A DNA stretch of 64,000 nt. Origin: Aliirhizobium wenxiniae. GTDB taxonomy: Bacteria > Pseudomonadota > Alphaproteobacteria > Rhizobiales > Rhizobiaceae. Shown piece after piece: positions 36,478-45,579 of this stretch (position 1 is the first letter of the stretch; every line of letters starts with the position of its first letter). The notes beneath the pieces were generated by a model. It worked only from the letters and a program-made list of their open reading frames with translations, was not told where the DNA came from and did no database searches. A program made the position numbers and the translations under genes. The stretch spans positions 118,902 through 182,901 of the forward strand of contig NZ_JAEUAN010000012.1 of assembly GCF_019511445.1 (NCBI RefSeq). The letters are read 5' to 3'.

Positions 36478-36540
36478 TCAACGATCCATAAGGTGAGGTC
36501 CGGCCAGCGTCAGAGCCGACGTGCTTGAATGAGAAAACCC

Positions 36541-36756
36541 ATGAAGCTTTATCAACCCGGCGACACGAGCAAGGCGATCTGCCCGCACTGTGGCACGCTC
36601 GTTTCAACGACCTTCGCCTATCGCGATGTGCCATTCGATGACGGAAACGGTATAGTTAGAGGCATCCTGGCTGCGGTCTGCGACAAGTGCGAAGCTGTGG
36701 TATCGATCCCCGTACAATCGACGCTCACCATCCGGCGCGCAGGAGGCAGCGAGTAG
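36541..36756 (+). CDS. small zinc-ribbon protein
   Basis: 71 residues. Two CxxC pairs (CPHCG near residue 15 and CDKCE near 47) form a zinc ribbon like the N-terminal half of MqsA/YgiT antitoxins, but the HTH half is absent. The ATG at 36541 gives KLYQPGDTSKAICPHCGTLV; an ATG at 36529 is also in frame, and neither has a strong Shine-Dalgarno. It lies 63 bp after the ATPase gene and may be cotranscribed. Function unknown. Confidence 0.6.
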   Translation: MKLYQPGDTSKAICPHCGTLVSTTFAYRDVPFDDGNGIVRGILAAVCDKCEAVVSIPVQSTLTIRRAGGSE

Positions 36757-37012
36757 TTGACTTACGGTCAGCATCCAGGCGCGGGAGATAGAGATTGTCA
36801 GAACAGAGTAGAGCCATCGAATGATGCCTTCTAGGTTCTCGACCTCACAAGCGACAGAGCATCCACCAATATACGCTTCAAGATACGTTTCCTGTCAGCC
36901 GGGCTGGCAATGAGAGTTTCGGGCTCAACGGCGAGTGATTGCTCACTGACTTGCGCAGTCAAAGGCGAGATCGCAGACCCTGCATCAACCGTCGGGGCGA
37001 CAGTGATATGCG

Positions 37013-37147
37013 TTATGTTGCTTCGTCGGCTTTGACGGAAACGGTGATCTTCTCTCCGGAGCGGACCCGTGCAGCTGCTTTCTCAGCGGCTTCCTGTTCG
37101 TTTTCGGCTTCAACCAGCAATGTCTGGGTTACGAGATAAAATGGCAT
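37013..37147 (-). CDS. 44-residue plasmid protein
   Basis: A short but convincing frame: PFYLVTQTLLVEAENEQEAA, then EKAAARVRSGEKITVSVKAD, ending EAT. It has a beta strand, an acidic helix and another strand and looks like a complete mini-domain. GGGAAC is near the ATG at 37147. The opposite-strand reading of the same DNA is Arg/Ser-rich and unlikely. Unknown role. Confidence 0.55.
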   Translation of the reverse strand: MPFYLVTQTLLVEAENEQEAAEKAAARVRSGEKITVSVKADEAT

Positions 37148-37237
37148 GTGTTCCCGCTGTATTTTCTTGGCGTAGACCTCATCCGCGTTGCTGCCCCGGT
37201 CAAGCTACAGCATCTCTATTGCAGCCTTCATCCGGAC

Positions 37238-37274
37238 AAAAAAGGCGCTCAACCCGAACGGGGAGCGCCTTTTT
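37238..37274. terminator. bidirectional terminator-like hairpin
   Basis: Stem GGCGCTC / GAGCGCC flanked by A6 on the left and T5 on the right, 12-nt loop. It lies between a minus-strand and a plus-strand gene that point away from it, so it does not end either; it may end transcripts from the ATPase operon or an unannotated small RNA. Confidence 0.65.
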
Positions 37275-37441
37275 CTCTATCCCGGCACAATGTCGGACGC
37301 CGCGGCGTGTGCCGCGAGCAGGACGTCGTTTCATCGGGAAGTGATCCTGAGATATTGTTGACGAGGCAGGTTTTCAAGTCGCCGTCCGCATTGGTGGCTG
37401 ATACAGGTCTCGGCCCACGCCAAAACATGTTCGAGGTTCAT

Positions 37442-37660
37442 ATGGCCACTGATTCCGAAGCCCGGAAAGCAATGGCGCAGCGCGCCATCGACCGCGCAGC
37501 AGCCCGCGGCGTTCCGATCGACCAGGATCCTGCTTTCCTCGCTTTGCTGGACGAGTGGGGCCAAGGTCAGATCGAGTTCAAGGAGTTGCGCGCGAGCGAT
37601 ACCTGGACCTTTTGGCGCTCCAGGCCGCCAAGCGGCGAGGCCGTTGGAGGAGCCGGATAG
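37442..37660 (+). CDS. small helical protein, unknown
   Basis: 72 residues from ATG 37442: ATDSEARKAMAQRAIDRAAA, RGVPIDQDPAFLALLDEWGQ, IEFKELRASDTW. GAGG 5 nt upstream. The layout (helix, GVPID, DPxFLxLLDEW) resembles small plasmid proteins of the kind found near DNA-processing genes; family not named. Longer frames to the left look non-coding. Confidence 0.6.
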   Translation: MATDSEARKAMAQRAIDRAAARGVPIDQDPAFLALLDEWGQGQIEFKELRASDTWTFWRSRPPSGEAVGGAG

Positions 37661-37702
37661 GCAGAGCCCGGCCGGCATCATCGGATGAGCCAACGGACGA
37701 AT

Positions 37703-37735
37703 AAAAAAAAGGGCCGCCGGTGAAAACCGCGGCCC
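37703..37735 (-). terminator. rho-independent terminator of the methyltransferase-helicase operon
   Basis: On the minus strand, GGGCCGC / GCGGCCC stem with an 11-nt loop followed by eight T. It lies 137 bp after the helicase stop at 37872. Confidence 0.85.
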
Positions 37736-37871
37736 GTAAAGTGTGGAGATTTTGAACCTCCAGAGGGGAACAGCTGCTGCGACGGAACTGGGAGGAGACC
37801 GTCATGTGCATCAGCTGTAGGCGTTATGATCTTTTTTTGATCACGCCGCATCCATTTATTGTGCAGCGTAG

Positions 37872-40800
37872 CTATGCAGCTGGCGCGGCTCTCGCTCCCT
37901 CGGTCTCGGCGACCACCTCGGCGGCCAGATCATCCTCGACCTCACGCAGCTGCTTTCGCTTGGCATCGAGCTCGGCGGCAAACTGGAACTGGCCACCGGT
38001 GCGCGTTCGATAAGACGCCAAACGGCGCTCGGCCTCCTCAAGCCGGCGGCGATACTGCCGCTGCTCCTCATTGAAACCGTCAAGCGCATGCTCCAGGCGC
38101 GAGATCGCGCCCAGTGGTGTGACCGTGATCGACAGATCGATCTCATATTCAGCGCCAGTGCGCTGGAGCAGCGTCTCGAAGCGATAACCGTCGCCCTTGC
38201 CGAAGCGCTCACCCTCAAAGACCAGATGGAAGCCGCCGATCGTGGCGAGATGCACCTCACCTTCCTGCTGCAGCTGAAGCAGTGTGAGGATCTCCTTCAT
38301 CAAAGCGCGACCGGCTTCCTTGCGCTCGGTGTGATCTTTGCCGAGCACCACCATGGCGAAGGCGTCGCCGGCGGTCTGCCGAAGGCGCTTGATGTCCTGG
38401 CCGATCTCGCCGATGCGCCGGGTCGAGACCTCGATCTCACGCTCGGCATCACGCATTTGCCTGCGGACAGCATATTGATCGTCCTCATGGGCAGCGCGCA
38501 GCCGTTCAAGTCGGGCGATATCAGCTTCCAGTCCGGCCTTCTGCATCAGCCGCTCATCGCCTGAAGCGATGGCCTTGGCCATGGCGAACTGGTTGGCCGC
38601 GCCTTCGCCGACATCTTCGAGCCGTCGGATCGAGGTGTCGCCGGAGAGCGCGGCGGCAATGAACCGGGCCTTGCGCTCGTTGTTCTGCCACATGCTGGCG
38701 TCGAGACTTCCCTCGGTGGCATAGGCGAAGATATCGACTTCATCGTGCTGGTTGCCCTGGCGCACGATGCGGCCTTCGCGCTGCTCGATCTGCGATGGCA
38801 GCCATGGCACATCGAGATGATGGAGGGCCTTCAGCCTCAGCTGAGCGTTAACGCCGGTGCCCATCGTTTCGGACGAGCCGATCAGGAACCGCACCTTGCC
38901 GGCGCGAACGTCGCCGAACAGCCGCTGCTTGGCCTCGGTCTTCTTAAAATCCTGCATGAAGGCAATTTGCGATGCCGGTACGCCGAGCCGGATCAGCTCG
39001 TCGCGGATGAACCGATAGGCCGAAAAGCCTCGGGTCTTTTCGACATTGATCGTGCCGAGATCGGAAAAGATCATCTGGGCGGCGCCCGGCAAATCAAAAT
39101 CCTTGCCGTTGGGGCGCTTATAAATCGCTTCGCCGGTTTCCTCCCATATCCGGTGGGCATTGCGGACGAGCAGATTGAGCTTGTTGTCCTGCTCATTCTC
39201 GGCCGCCGGCATGACGAAGCGCAGGTCGATCGCCGCATGGCGACCATCTGTGATGACCGAGAGCAGGATGTCGTCGCCGGGCTTGGCCGGCCCTTCGCGT
39301 TTTTCGATCGCCTTGATTCGACTATCGAGCCTTTGCTGATAGGTCCTGAACAGCGCCGTCGGCTTGGCTGTCAGGATCTGCCGGCGGCCGGTCGAGATGT
39401 TCGGCACCTTCACATATTGCCTAAGATCGTCGGGCATGACGACGTCTGCGAAGGAGCGGAACATGGCGATCAGCTCCGGCACGTTGACGAAGCTCGCGAA
39501 GCGGCTGACCGGCTTGTATTTGCCCGATGGCTGGATTTCGAGCTCCGTCGTCGTATCGCCAAAGCAGGAGGCCCAGGCATCGAATTCATGCAGCCCGCGC
39601 TCGGCGAGTGCTACATGGCCGAGCAGCCGTTGGATCGAGAACATCTCACCCAGCGTGTTTGTGATCGGCGTGCCGGAGGCGAGAACCAGTGCCCGGCCTG
39701 GGTTCTTCGTCTCGATATAGCGGGATTTGACATAAAGATCCCAGGCACGTTGCGATCCATTGGGATCGATGCCCTTCAGCGTCGACATGTTGGTGGCGAA
39801 GGACAGTTTGCGGAATTCCTGCGCCTCGTCGACGACGATCTGGTCTACGCCGATCTCCGAGATCGTGAGAAGATCGTCCTTGCGAGTAGCGAGACCTTCA
39901 AGCCGTTCCTGCAAACCTTCCTTCAGCCGCTCGAGGCGCTTGCGCGAGACGCGGTCTTCGCCGTCGACCTTGGTCAGCAGGTCCTCGTAGAGCTGCAGCT
40001 CGTCCTGGATCATCTGCTGTTCGAAGGCCGAGGGGACGGCGATGAAACGGAACGCGGAATGGGTGATGATGATCGCATCCCAGGTCGCGGTCGCCGCACG
40101 TGACAGGAACCGTGCGCGCTTGTCCTTCGTGAAGTTGGTCTCGTCTGCGACGAGAATGCGGGCATTCGGATAGAGCGCCAGAAACTCGCGCGCCGCCTGC
40201 GCCAGGCAATGGCCGGGTACGACGAGCATGGCCTTGGCGATCAGGCCGAGACGGCGCTGCTCCATGATGGCAGCGGCCATGGTCATTGTCTTGCCGGCGC
40301 CGACGGCGTGAGCGAGATAGGTGGAGCCATCGGCGATGATCCGCCAGATACCGCGTTTCTGGTGCCCATAAAGAACGAAGGCGCCAGAGGCGCCGGGAAG
40401 TTTGAGATGGGAGCCATCGAATTTGCGCGGCGCGATATTGTTGAAGCGATCATTGTAATCGCGGGCCAGCCGGTCGGTTCGGTCCGGATCTGTCCAGACC
40501 CAATCCTGGAACGCCTGCTTGATCCTCTGCAGCTTGTCGCGCGCAGCCTCTGTATCGACGACGTTCAAGACCCGACGCTCGCCATCGGCGTCCCTGAACA
40601 CGTCAAAAATCTGCGGGACCCGGCTGTTGAGCGCATCGGCGAGAAGGTCGCCGGCGTGGCGGCGGCTCGTGCCCCATTCGGACGTACCGGCCGCACTGTA
40701 GCCGAGCTGTCGTGCCTCCACGGTCCAGGACCCTAGCTCCGGCATATGGTGGATCCGAATATCGGCGTCCATCCTTTGCTTGACGAAGGCAACGACGTCG

Positions 40801-41054
40801 GCGGCCGGGATCCACGGTGCCCCAAGACGCGCGGTGATGTCGGAGGGACGAAGGTCTGCCGGCTGTACATCGGTCAAGGCGCGGACGTTTCGCTCGTAGG
40901 TCGGATCGAGTTCGACAGCGGCCTGGGCTGCGGCCAGCTTGGTGCGAACCGGCCCCGAGAGGTAGTCATCGGAGGTCCGCCACGAGCCCTCGGCCGGATC
41001 GCGAAAAATTGCCTCGCCGAGGTCCAATATCACTGCATCGCAATTGCGATGCAT
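37872..41054 (-). CDS. SNF2/DEAD-type helicase half of a methyltransferase-helicase
   Basis: 1060 residues. Helicase motif I is LAHAVGAGKTMTM (GAGKT about 252-256), motif II IVVDEAQEFRKLSF, motif III ALVLASGTPITNT, and motifs V/VI FLIGSSETMGTGVN and QIEQREGRIVRQGNQ. The C-terminal 250 residues are coiled-coil (ERLRAAHEDDQYAVRRQMRD region) and a beta domain. On most plasmids of this kind this is the second half of one ~1,700-residue protein. Here the same frame is interrupted by TAG at 41124-41126; the reading between the stop and this ATG (AADALAVVLNERGRVDIDHI) is coding-like, so this half is probably made poorly or only by read-through. Confidence 0.85.
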   Translation of the reverse strand: MHRNCDAVILDLGEAIFRDPAEGSWRTSDDYLSGPVRTKLAAAQAAVELDPTYERNVRALTDVQPADLRPSDITARLGAPWIPAADVVAFVKQRMDADIRIHHMPELGSWTVEARQLGYSAAGTSEWGTSRRHAGDLLADALNSRVPQIFDVFRDADGERRVLNVVDTEAARDKLQRIKQAFQDWVWTDPDRTDRLARDYNDRFNNIAPRKFDGSHLKLPGASGAFVLYGHQKRGIWRIIADGSTYLAHAVGAGKTMTMAAAIMEQRRLGLIAKAMLVVPGHCLAQAAREFLALYPNARILVADETNFTKDKRARFLSRAATATWDAIIITHSAFRFIAVPSAFEQQMIQDELQLYEDLLTKVDGEDRVSRKRLERLKEGLQERLEGLATRKDDLLTISEIGVDQIVVDEAQEFRKLSFATNMSTLKGIDPNGSQRAWDLYVKSRYIETKNPGRALVLASGTPITNTLGEMFSIQRLLGHVALAERGLHEFDAWASCFGDTTTELEIQPSGKYKPVSRFASFVNVPELIAMFRSFADVVMPDDLRQYVKVPNISTGRRQILTAKPTALFRTYQQRLDSRIKAIEKREGPAKPGDDILLSVITDGRHAAIDLRFVMPAAENEQDNKLNLLVRNAHRIWEETGEAIYKRPNGKDFDLPGAAQMIFSDLGTINVEKTRGFSAYRFIRDELIRLGVPASQIAFMQDFKKTEAKQRLFGDVRAGKVRFLIGSSETMGTGVNAQLRLKALHHLDVPWLPSQIEQREGRIVRQGNQHDEVDIFAYATEGSLDASMWQNNERKARFIAAALSGDTSIRRLEDVGEGAANQFAMAKAIASGDERLMQKAGLEADIARLERLRAAHEDDQYAVRRQMRDAEREIEVSTRRIGEIGQDIKRLRQTAGDAFAMVVLGKDHTERKEAGRALMKEILTLLQLQQEGEVHLATIGGFHLVFEGERFGKGDGYRFETLLQRTGAEYEIDLSITVTPLGAISRLEHALDGFNEEQRQYRRRLEEAERRLASYRTRTGGQFQFAAELDAKRKQLREVEDDLAAEVVAETEGARAAPAA

Positions 41055-41123
41055 GAGCTCGGCGATGTGATCGATATCGACACGGCCTCGCTCATTCAGG
41101 ACGACGGCAAGCGCATCCGCGGC

Positions 41124-42977
41124 CTAAGTAACATTGGGTGCCATCGGCGGCGAGATGACCCGCTCAGAAAAGATAGGCCCCGGTCGGGCGGTGTCTGTTT
41201 CGAGGTCGTAGTCCTCGATAGAGGCCACCAGCCAGCAATCGGGATCGTCGCGGAAGGGTGCAAGGTTCGGCTGGCGATGGGCCTCTTTCACCTCACCGGT
41301 CGCGGCATCCTCCTGGATGGAGACGGTGGTGTGGTTGATCGGCCCGAAATCGCGGACAAAGTTCGACCATGCGATGCGCAGCCGAACCTGAAGATCGCGC
41401 CAGGGCCGATCGGTCTCCTGCGCCTTCAGCACCTCACGCACGGCGTCTCGGATCGGGATCAGTTTCGAGATGATCCGGACATGCTTTTCCGAAATCCCCT
41501 CGCCAGTGCGGCCTTTGCGGACGGTAATCGGCACAGCCGATCCGTCAACCATCTGCATCAAGCCTTTCGACCGGTCGATGAAGAAGCTACCCTCGCGAAC
41601 AGGTCCGTCCTCCGGCTGCAGGCCGACGATCTCGGCGAGTTCATCCTCCAGATCGATGTTGATCGGCGTCGGCTCGCCGTCGTAGAGATCGGCTGGCAGG
41701 AGATCGATTGCCACGGTGAGGGCGTTTTCGAGATCGTCGCCACTGTGGGGCCAGCACGTATAGGTCTCACCGAACGGCCCGGAGGTCAGCGCGTGGGTGC
41801 CGAGCACGAAATTCGGATGGCGGGTGAACCACCTGTTTACGCGGATCGCACCTTCGTCATCGGTAGCAGGCTGGACCTCGCCGATATCGAGCCAAGTCTG
41901 ATCACCTTCCGGCTCGTCGGCCTTGCGCTTGCGGAAGAACAGGATGTCGACGACGACATCGGTCCCCGCACCTTGCCGAAAGCTTCCCTCGGGCAATCGG
42001 ATCCCCGCAATTAGATCGGCAGACTTGGCGATATGTTCGCGCGCGGTCCTGTCAGCCTTATCCATCGTACCATGGGACGTGACGAAGGCGGCAAGTGCAC
42101 CGGGCTTCAGGAGATCGATCGACCGTGCAATGAAGTAGTCGTGAAGGCAAAGGCCGAGCGCTCGATAAGCGCGGTCCGAGCGGAAGGTGCGATCGGAAAA
42201 GGGTGGATTGCCGATCGCAAGATCGTAGATCGGCGTAAGATCAGTGCGGGCGAAGTCGCCGTTGATGATTCGGGCCTTTGGCTGAAGGAGACCGACGATT
42301 CGGGCAGTGACCGGATCGAGCTCGATGCCGGTGACATAGGCGGTCTCGCGATAGTGCTCCGGCATCAGGGCCGGGAATAGGCCCGTACCGACGCCCGGCT
42401 CCAGCACCCGACCGCCGCGCCAGCCGAGCTTCTGAACCCCAGCCGAGATCGCCCGGATGATGAACTCTGGCGTGAAGTAGGCATATTGGGTGCAGCGGGC
42501 GAGCGACGCATAATCCGCCTCAGAGACCGCTGTTTCGAGCGAGGAGCCGAGATTGTCCCAGCCTTGGCGGAAATCGACCTCACCCGGACGGCGAAACATG
42601 CCATTGGCTAGCTCGCCGGCGCCGAATCCGGTGAAGCGGATCAGTTGCGCCTGCTCTTCAACTGTTGCCGGCCGCTCCTGCTTGGCAATGCCGTCGGCGA
42701 CGAGGATAGCCGCGACATTGGCGCGGGCGCGATCCTTCCAAGAAGCACCCAGTTCGCGGTTACCGTCGAGATAGAAATTCTCCCTTCGCCCTGCACAACG
42801 AGAAGGGCTTGCGGGAACCGGGAGGGCGGGTGCTGGCGCTGGCGACACTGGATCGGGATCGTCGTCATTGGCAGCATCGCGAAACAGGCCACCGAAATCG
42901 GTAACGCCCAGACCAAGGCCCGACGAAAGAGCGCTTGAGCCGAACATGTCGTAGGTGAAGGGATCACCTTGTGCCAT
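41124..42977 (-). CDS. adenine-type DNA methyltransferase half of a methyltransferase-helicase
   Basis: 617 residues. SAM-binding motif VLEPGVGTGLFPALMPEHYR at about 191-210 and catalytic AIGNPPFSD (NPPF near 257-260), as in gamma-type N6-adenine methyltransferases, with FFRKRKADEPEGD near 350. The start at 42977 has AGGAG 8 nt upstream. The frame ends at a TAG and continues in phase into the helicase (see 37872). These giant proteins are thought to protect or process transferred DNA. The preceding DUF3085 and DUF1419 genes form one operon with it. Confidence 0.85.
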   Translation of the reverse strand: MAQGDPFTYDMFGSSALSSGLGLGVTDFGGLFRDAANDDDPDPVSPAPAPALPVPASPSRCAGRRENFYLDGNRELGASWKDRARANVAAILVADGIAKQERPATVEEQAQLIRFTGFGAGELANGMFRRPGEVDFRQGWDNLGSSLETAVSEADYASLARCTQYAYFTPEFIIRAISAGVQKLGWRGGRVLEPGVGTGLFPALMPEHYRETAYVTGIELDPVTARIVGLLQPKARIINGDFARTDLTPIYDLAIGNPPFSDRTFRSDRAYRALGLCLHDYFIARSIDLLKPGALAAFVTSHGTMDKADRTAREHIAKSADLIAGIRLPEGSFRQGAGTDVVVDILFFRKRKADEPEGDQTWLDIGEVQPATDDEGAIRVNRWFTRHPNFVLGTHALTSGPFGETYTCWPHSGDDLENALTVAIDLLPADLYDGEPTPINIDLEDELAEIVGLQPEDGPVREGSFFIDRSKGLMQMVDGSAVPITVRKGRTGEGISEKHVRIISKLIPIRDAVREVLKAQETDRPWRDLQVRLRIAWSNFVRDFGPINHTTVSIQEDAATGEVKEAHRQPNLAPFRDDPDCWLVASIEDYDLETDTARPGPIFSERVISPPMAPNVT

Positions 42978-43456
42978 GTAAAATTCTCCTGTCTTGGGAC
43001 ATGCGCCTGCATCCGCGGACAAGGCCGTGGCATTTTGGGCGCTCGATTGTGGGAGGGATGACCGGTAGTCGGCGTCAGAGACGGATGAGGTCGATCGTCA
43101 TCGCGCTGTCGAATACGCGCGGCGTCCGGCGCGGCGCTCATCAGACGTTCAAGCTCGACGGCGTCGAGAAACTCCACACCATCATCGCCGCCGAATGTGC
43201 AGCGCTTGACCTCGAACCAATCGTCGTTCTGAGTGGGATCGCATTCGTAAGCATAGACGACGAGCGGCCGCGCTCCGGCAAGCTTTCCATTCGAGCAGAG
43301 ATAGACGCCATGGTCGCCGACCAGCCAGAGACCCGGCTTGCGGTTGTCGATGTCTGAGAACCCGCCATGGGGATCGCGAAACCCGCCATTGGCATCTGCG
43401 TCGGCGATACCTCGGGCAATGACTTGGCGTACAGCCTCAATCGAGAAGGTGAGCAT
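42641..43456 (-). CDS. DUF3085 family protein, probably frameshifted at the C-terminus
   Basis: The first ~115 residues are a good DUF3085 match: REVIARGIADADANGG-like start (here QVIARGIADADANGGFRDPH), KPGLWLVGDHGVYLCSNGKL and VVYAYECDPTQNDDWFEVKR. After AAPDAARIR the frame becomes Pro/Arg-rich and runs 330 bp into the methyltransferase gene. One base shift near 43105 gives SAMTIDLIRL and a TGA at 43075, the natural length of the family (about 126 residues). So the true gene is likely 43075-43456 with one extra or missing base. Confidence 0.7.
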   Translation of the reverse strand: MLTFSIEAVRQVIARGIADADANGGFRDPHGGFSDIDNRKPGLWLVGDHGVYLCSNGKLAGARPLVVYAYECDPTQNDDWFEVKRCTFGGDDGVEFLDAVELERLMSAAPDAARIRQRDDDRPHPSLTPTTGHPSHNRAPKMPRPCPRMQAHVPRQENFTWHKVIPSPTTCSAQALFRRALVWALPISVACFAMLPMTTIPIQCRQRQHPPSRFPQALLVVQGEGRISISTVTANWVLLGRIAPAPMSRLSSSPTALPSRSGRQQLKSRRN

Positions 43457-43468
43457 CGTCTCGCCACC

Positions 43469-44071
43469 TCACGCTGCAATCACATCGGGAAGATGGCGAA
43501 GCTGGACCGGAAGCTTGGCGGCAACCTCATCGTCAGTCAGATCGGCAAGCAGTTTCAGGATGGTCCCGCGACCGGCGCTCCACAACATAATCGTCCGCTG
43601 CCCCCTATCGTCTTCGGACCAGCGATCGCTGGCATATCCGCGATAATCGTCCGCAGTGCTCGACCAGATATGCTCCAGTCGTTCCTCGCGGGTCATTGCG
43701 CGAACCGGGCGGGTTTCGCGCTCGACGATGGCGCCGCGCATACGTTCAAGCGACCCCTGTTCGGAAAGGTCGCAATAGCCATGAAAGTGCCGGATAGTCC
43801 CGTCGATCGAGAGTTTGAAGAAGATGCTTGTGATTGAGCCGATAAGATATTCACGCATCGCGAACAGGTCGCCACGCATAAACAGCGGCGGAAGGATCTC
43901 GAACATGTAGTCATGTGAAGCTTCGTCGATTTCGAACCACTCGCCACGGTAAAGAGCGCTGTCGTCGCCCGTCCATCGGTTAGGACGCTGAATATGACGG
44001 TCGAACATGCGGAACATTTGCCGGCGATCGGCGATACCCTGGAAGACTTTGCGGATGGAGGTGACGGTCAT
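43469..44071 (-). CDS. DUF1419 family protein
   Basis: 200 residues. The conserved start TVTSIRKVFQGIADRRQMFR MFDRH and the block YRGEWFEIDEASHDYMFEIL PPLFMRGDLFAM fit DUF1419 of rhizobial plasmids. AAGGAG 6 nt before the ATG at 44071 is why the longer frame is not used. First gene of the DUF1419-DUF3085-methyltransferase-helicase operon. Function unknown. Confidence 0.88.
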   Translation of the reverse strand: MTVTSIRKVFQGIADRRQMFRMFDRHIQRPNRWTGDDSALYRGEWFEIDEASHDYMFEILPPLFMRGDLFAMREYLIGSITSIFFKLSIDGTIRHFHGYCDLSEQGSLERMRGAIVERETRPVRAMTREERLEHIWSSTADDYRGYASDRWSEDDRGQRTIMLWSAGRGTILKLLADLTDDEVAAKLPVQLRHLPDVIAA

Positions 44072-44278
44072 TGCGGGCTCCTTCGGCCATGTCCGGGCTT
44101 GAAGCCTGGCGATCCGCTTGGTCGCCATAGTCTCTTCAGCCCTTCTGGACCCCTCACCTCAGGCCGCCTCCCCGTCCGGTCGGGTCAAGGGCCGGCAAAG
44201 CCGGGCAAAGCTTCACCCTTGACGCGCCCGCCGGGCATGCGGCAGGCCTCTTCCGCTCCCGTCCCCTGCCCTTTCCAT

Positions 44279-45205
44279 CTAGCTTTTCCTTCTCTCTATT
44301 TTTCGCGCGCGCAGCGCATCGTTCCAGTCTTCCTCTGGCGGTTTGAGGCGCAGCCAGTCGCAACCGGCCGCATCGGCGATATCGCGCAGCCGGCTGGCGA
44401 AGGTTTCGCCCTGGCTGTCGGCATCCGTTGCAGCGACGAGCCGGGCGCCTGGGCGAGAGGCGAGCCTCCTTATCGCCTTGTCCGTGGTCGGAGACCAGCC
44501 GCCACCGGTGCTGAGATAGAGACTGCCCTCGCGGAGTCCCTCCAACGCTGCAAGGCTCATGGCATCGATCGCTGCTTCGGTCACGCAGAGCCGCAAGGCG
44601 TCTTCGGCACCAAATCGGAAAAGTACTTTTGAACCGCCGGTGGCGAAGCCGCGCCAGGCCGGGCCACGCTCTTCCCAGCCTGACACGGCTCCGTCGTCAT
44701 CGAAATGTGCTGCCCATAAGCTGCCATAAGGACCTTCGCGCAGGAGGTCAGCCCGAACGGCGGCGAGGATTACGGGGGCAGGGAGGCTGCGTTCCGACCG
44801 CAGATAGCTCCAGGCTGCCGACCCCCGCCACGGTATGCGGCGTTCTGCCCAGCGCGTTTGGATGGTGGCGTTCGGATCGCTATCGCCAAGGGCCCGGATA
44901 TTCGTCACCCGGGGCCACGAAGTCTGCCGCATGGAAACGCTGATCAAACCTGCAACACGCTCAACGGCATGACCGAAGGACAGCCCGTGGAGATGTACGA
45001 CAAGGCCGAATACATCGCCCTTCACGTCCGAAAGGGGATCGAACCATCCCCTCCCCTCGTGAATTACGATGACGATTTCTGAGCCGCGCCGGTACTTGAC
45101 CGCCCGCCGCGTGCTTTCTTTCATGTCTATTGCAAAGCCGGCTCCTTCGAGCACGGCAGCGCACGGGACGCGGTCCCGCAGCGTTTCCAGTTCCTTTCTT
45201 TCCAT
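44279..45205 (-). CDS. DUF3991/Toprim-domain protein
   Basis: 308 residues. The N-terminal part has the DUF3991 pattern (SEIVIVIHEGRGWFDPLSDV, GDVFGLVVHLHGLSFGHAVE). The Toprim core follows: LRLCVTEAAIDAMSLAALEG (the acidic first motif) and GARLVAATDADSQGETFASR (DxD). Related to primase/topoisomerase folds, plausibly a plasmid primase-like or mobilization helper. ATG 45205 gives the family's normal length; the Shine-Dalgarno is weak. Confidence 0.85.
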   Translation of the reverse strand: MERKELETLRDRVPCAAVLEGAGFAIDMKESTRRAVKYRRGSEIVIVIHEGRGWFDPLSDVKGDVFGLVVHLHGLSFGHAVERVAGLISVSMRQTSWPRVTNIRALGDSDPNATIQTRWAERRIPWRGSAAWSYLRSERSLPAPVILAAVRADLLREGPYGSLWAAHFDDDGAVSGWEERGPAWRGFATGGSKVLFRFGAEDALRLCVTEAAIDAMSLAALEGLREGSLYLSTGGGWSPTTDKAIRRLASRPGARLVAATDADSQGETFASRLRDIADAAGCDWLRLKPPEEDWNDALRARKIERRKS

Positions 45206-45579
45206 TATTTTCCCGAGCCGGAGGCCCGCCCTTGTTTGTTTTTTCTTTCCCCACATTACGCAGGTGCCCTCCGCATGCCGCGAAGAGCAAAGGAGGCAAG
45301 GGCGCGGATGGCGCTTCATGTCGAGCGGATAGCTCCGCGAGCGAATGCCAACCGCGGCGAAGCCTACCTTGCCGCCTGCCGATCGCAAGCGGCACCTAAG
45401 CGAGCTGAGAGCACGTGGAAACAGAGCCTTGGAATGAGCCCGCAGGGTTTTTCACGTCCCCAGTCTGTGGATTTATCCGGCAGACAGAGAACGGATGAAG
45501 AAATTCAAGAAGACGGTTTTGATTTTCGAGGCGAAAAATAGCAACGAAAATAGCGCAGTATTTTCAGTTGGTTATCAAT
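45206..45579. other. intergenic stretch between the Toprim gene and repC
   Basis: No gene supported. It contains the promoter region of the minus-strand Toprim gene and is AT-richer near its right end, next to parS and the end of repC. Confidence 0.35.

Noticed and set aside
37804..38013. Plus-strand frame with a strong GGGAGGAG upstream
   Set aside because: The ribosome-like site is good, but the frame runs antisense into the helicase end and its sequence is Ser/Arg-rich.
38745..40103. Plus-strand open frame of 452 codons
   Set aside because: Antisense shadow of the helicase, which has clear motifs on the other strand.
40746..42014. Plus-strand open frame of 422 codons
   Set aside because: Antisense shadow crossing the methyltransferase-helicase junction.
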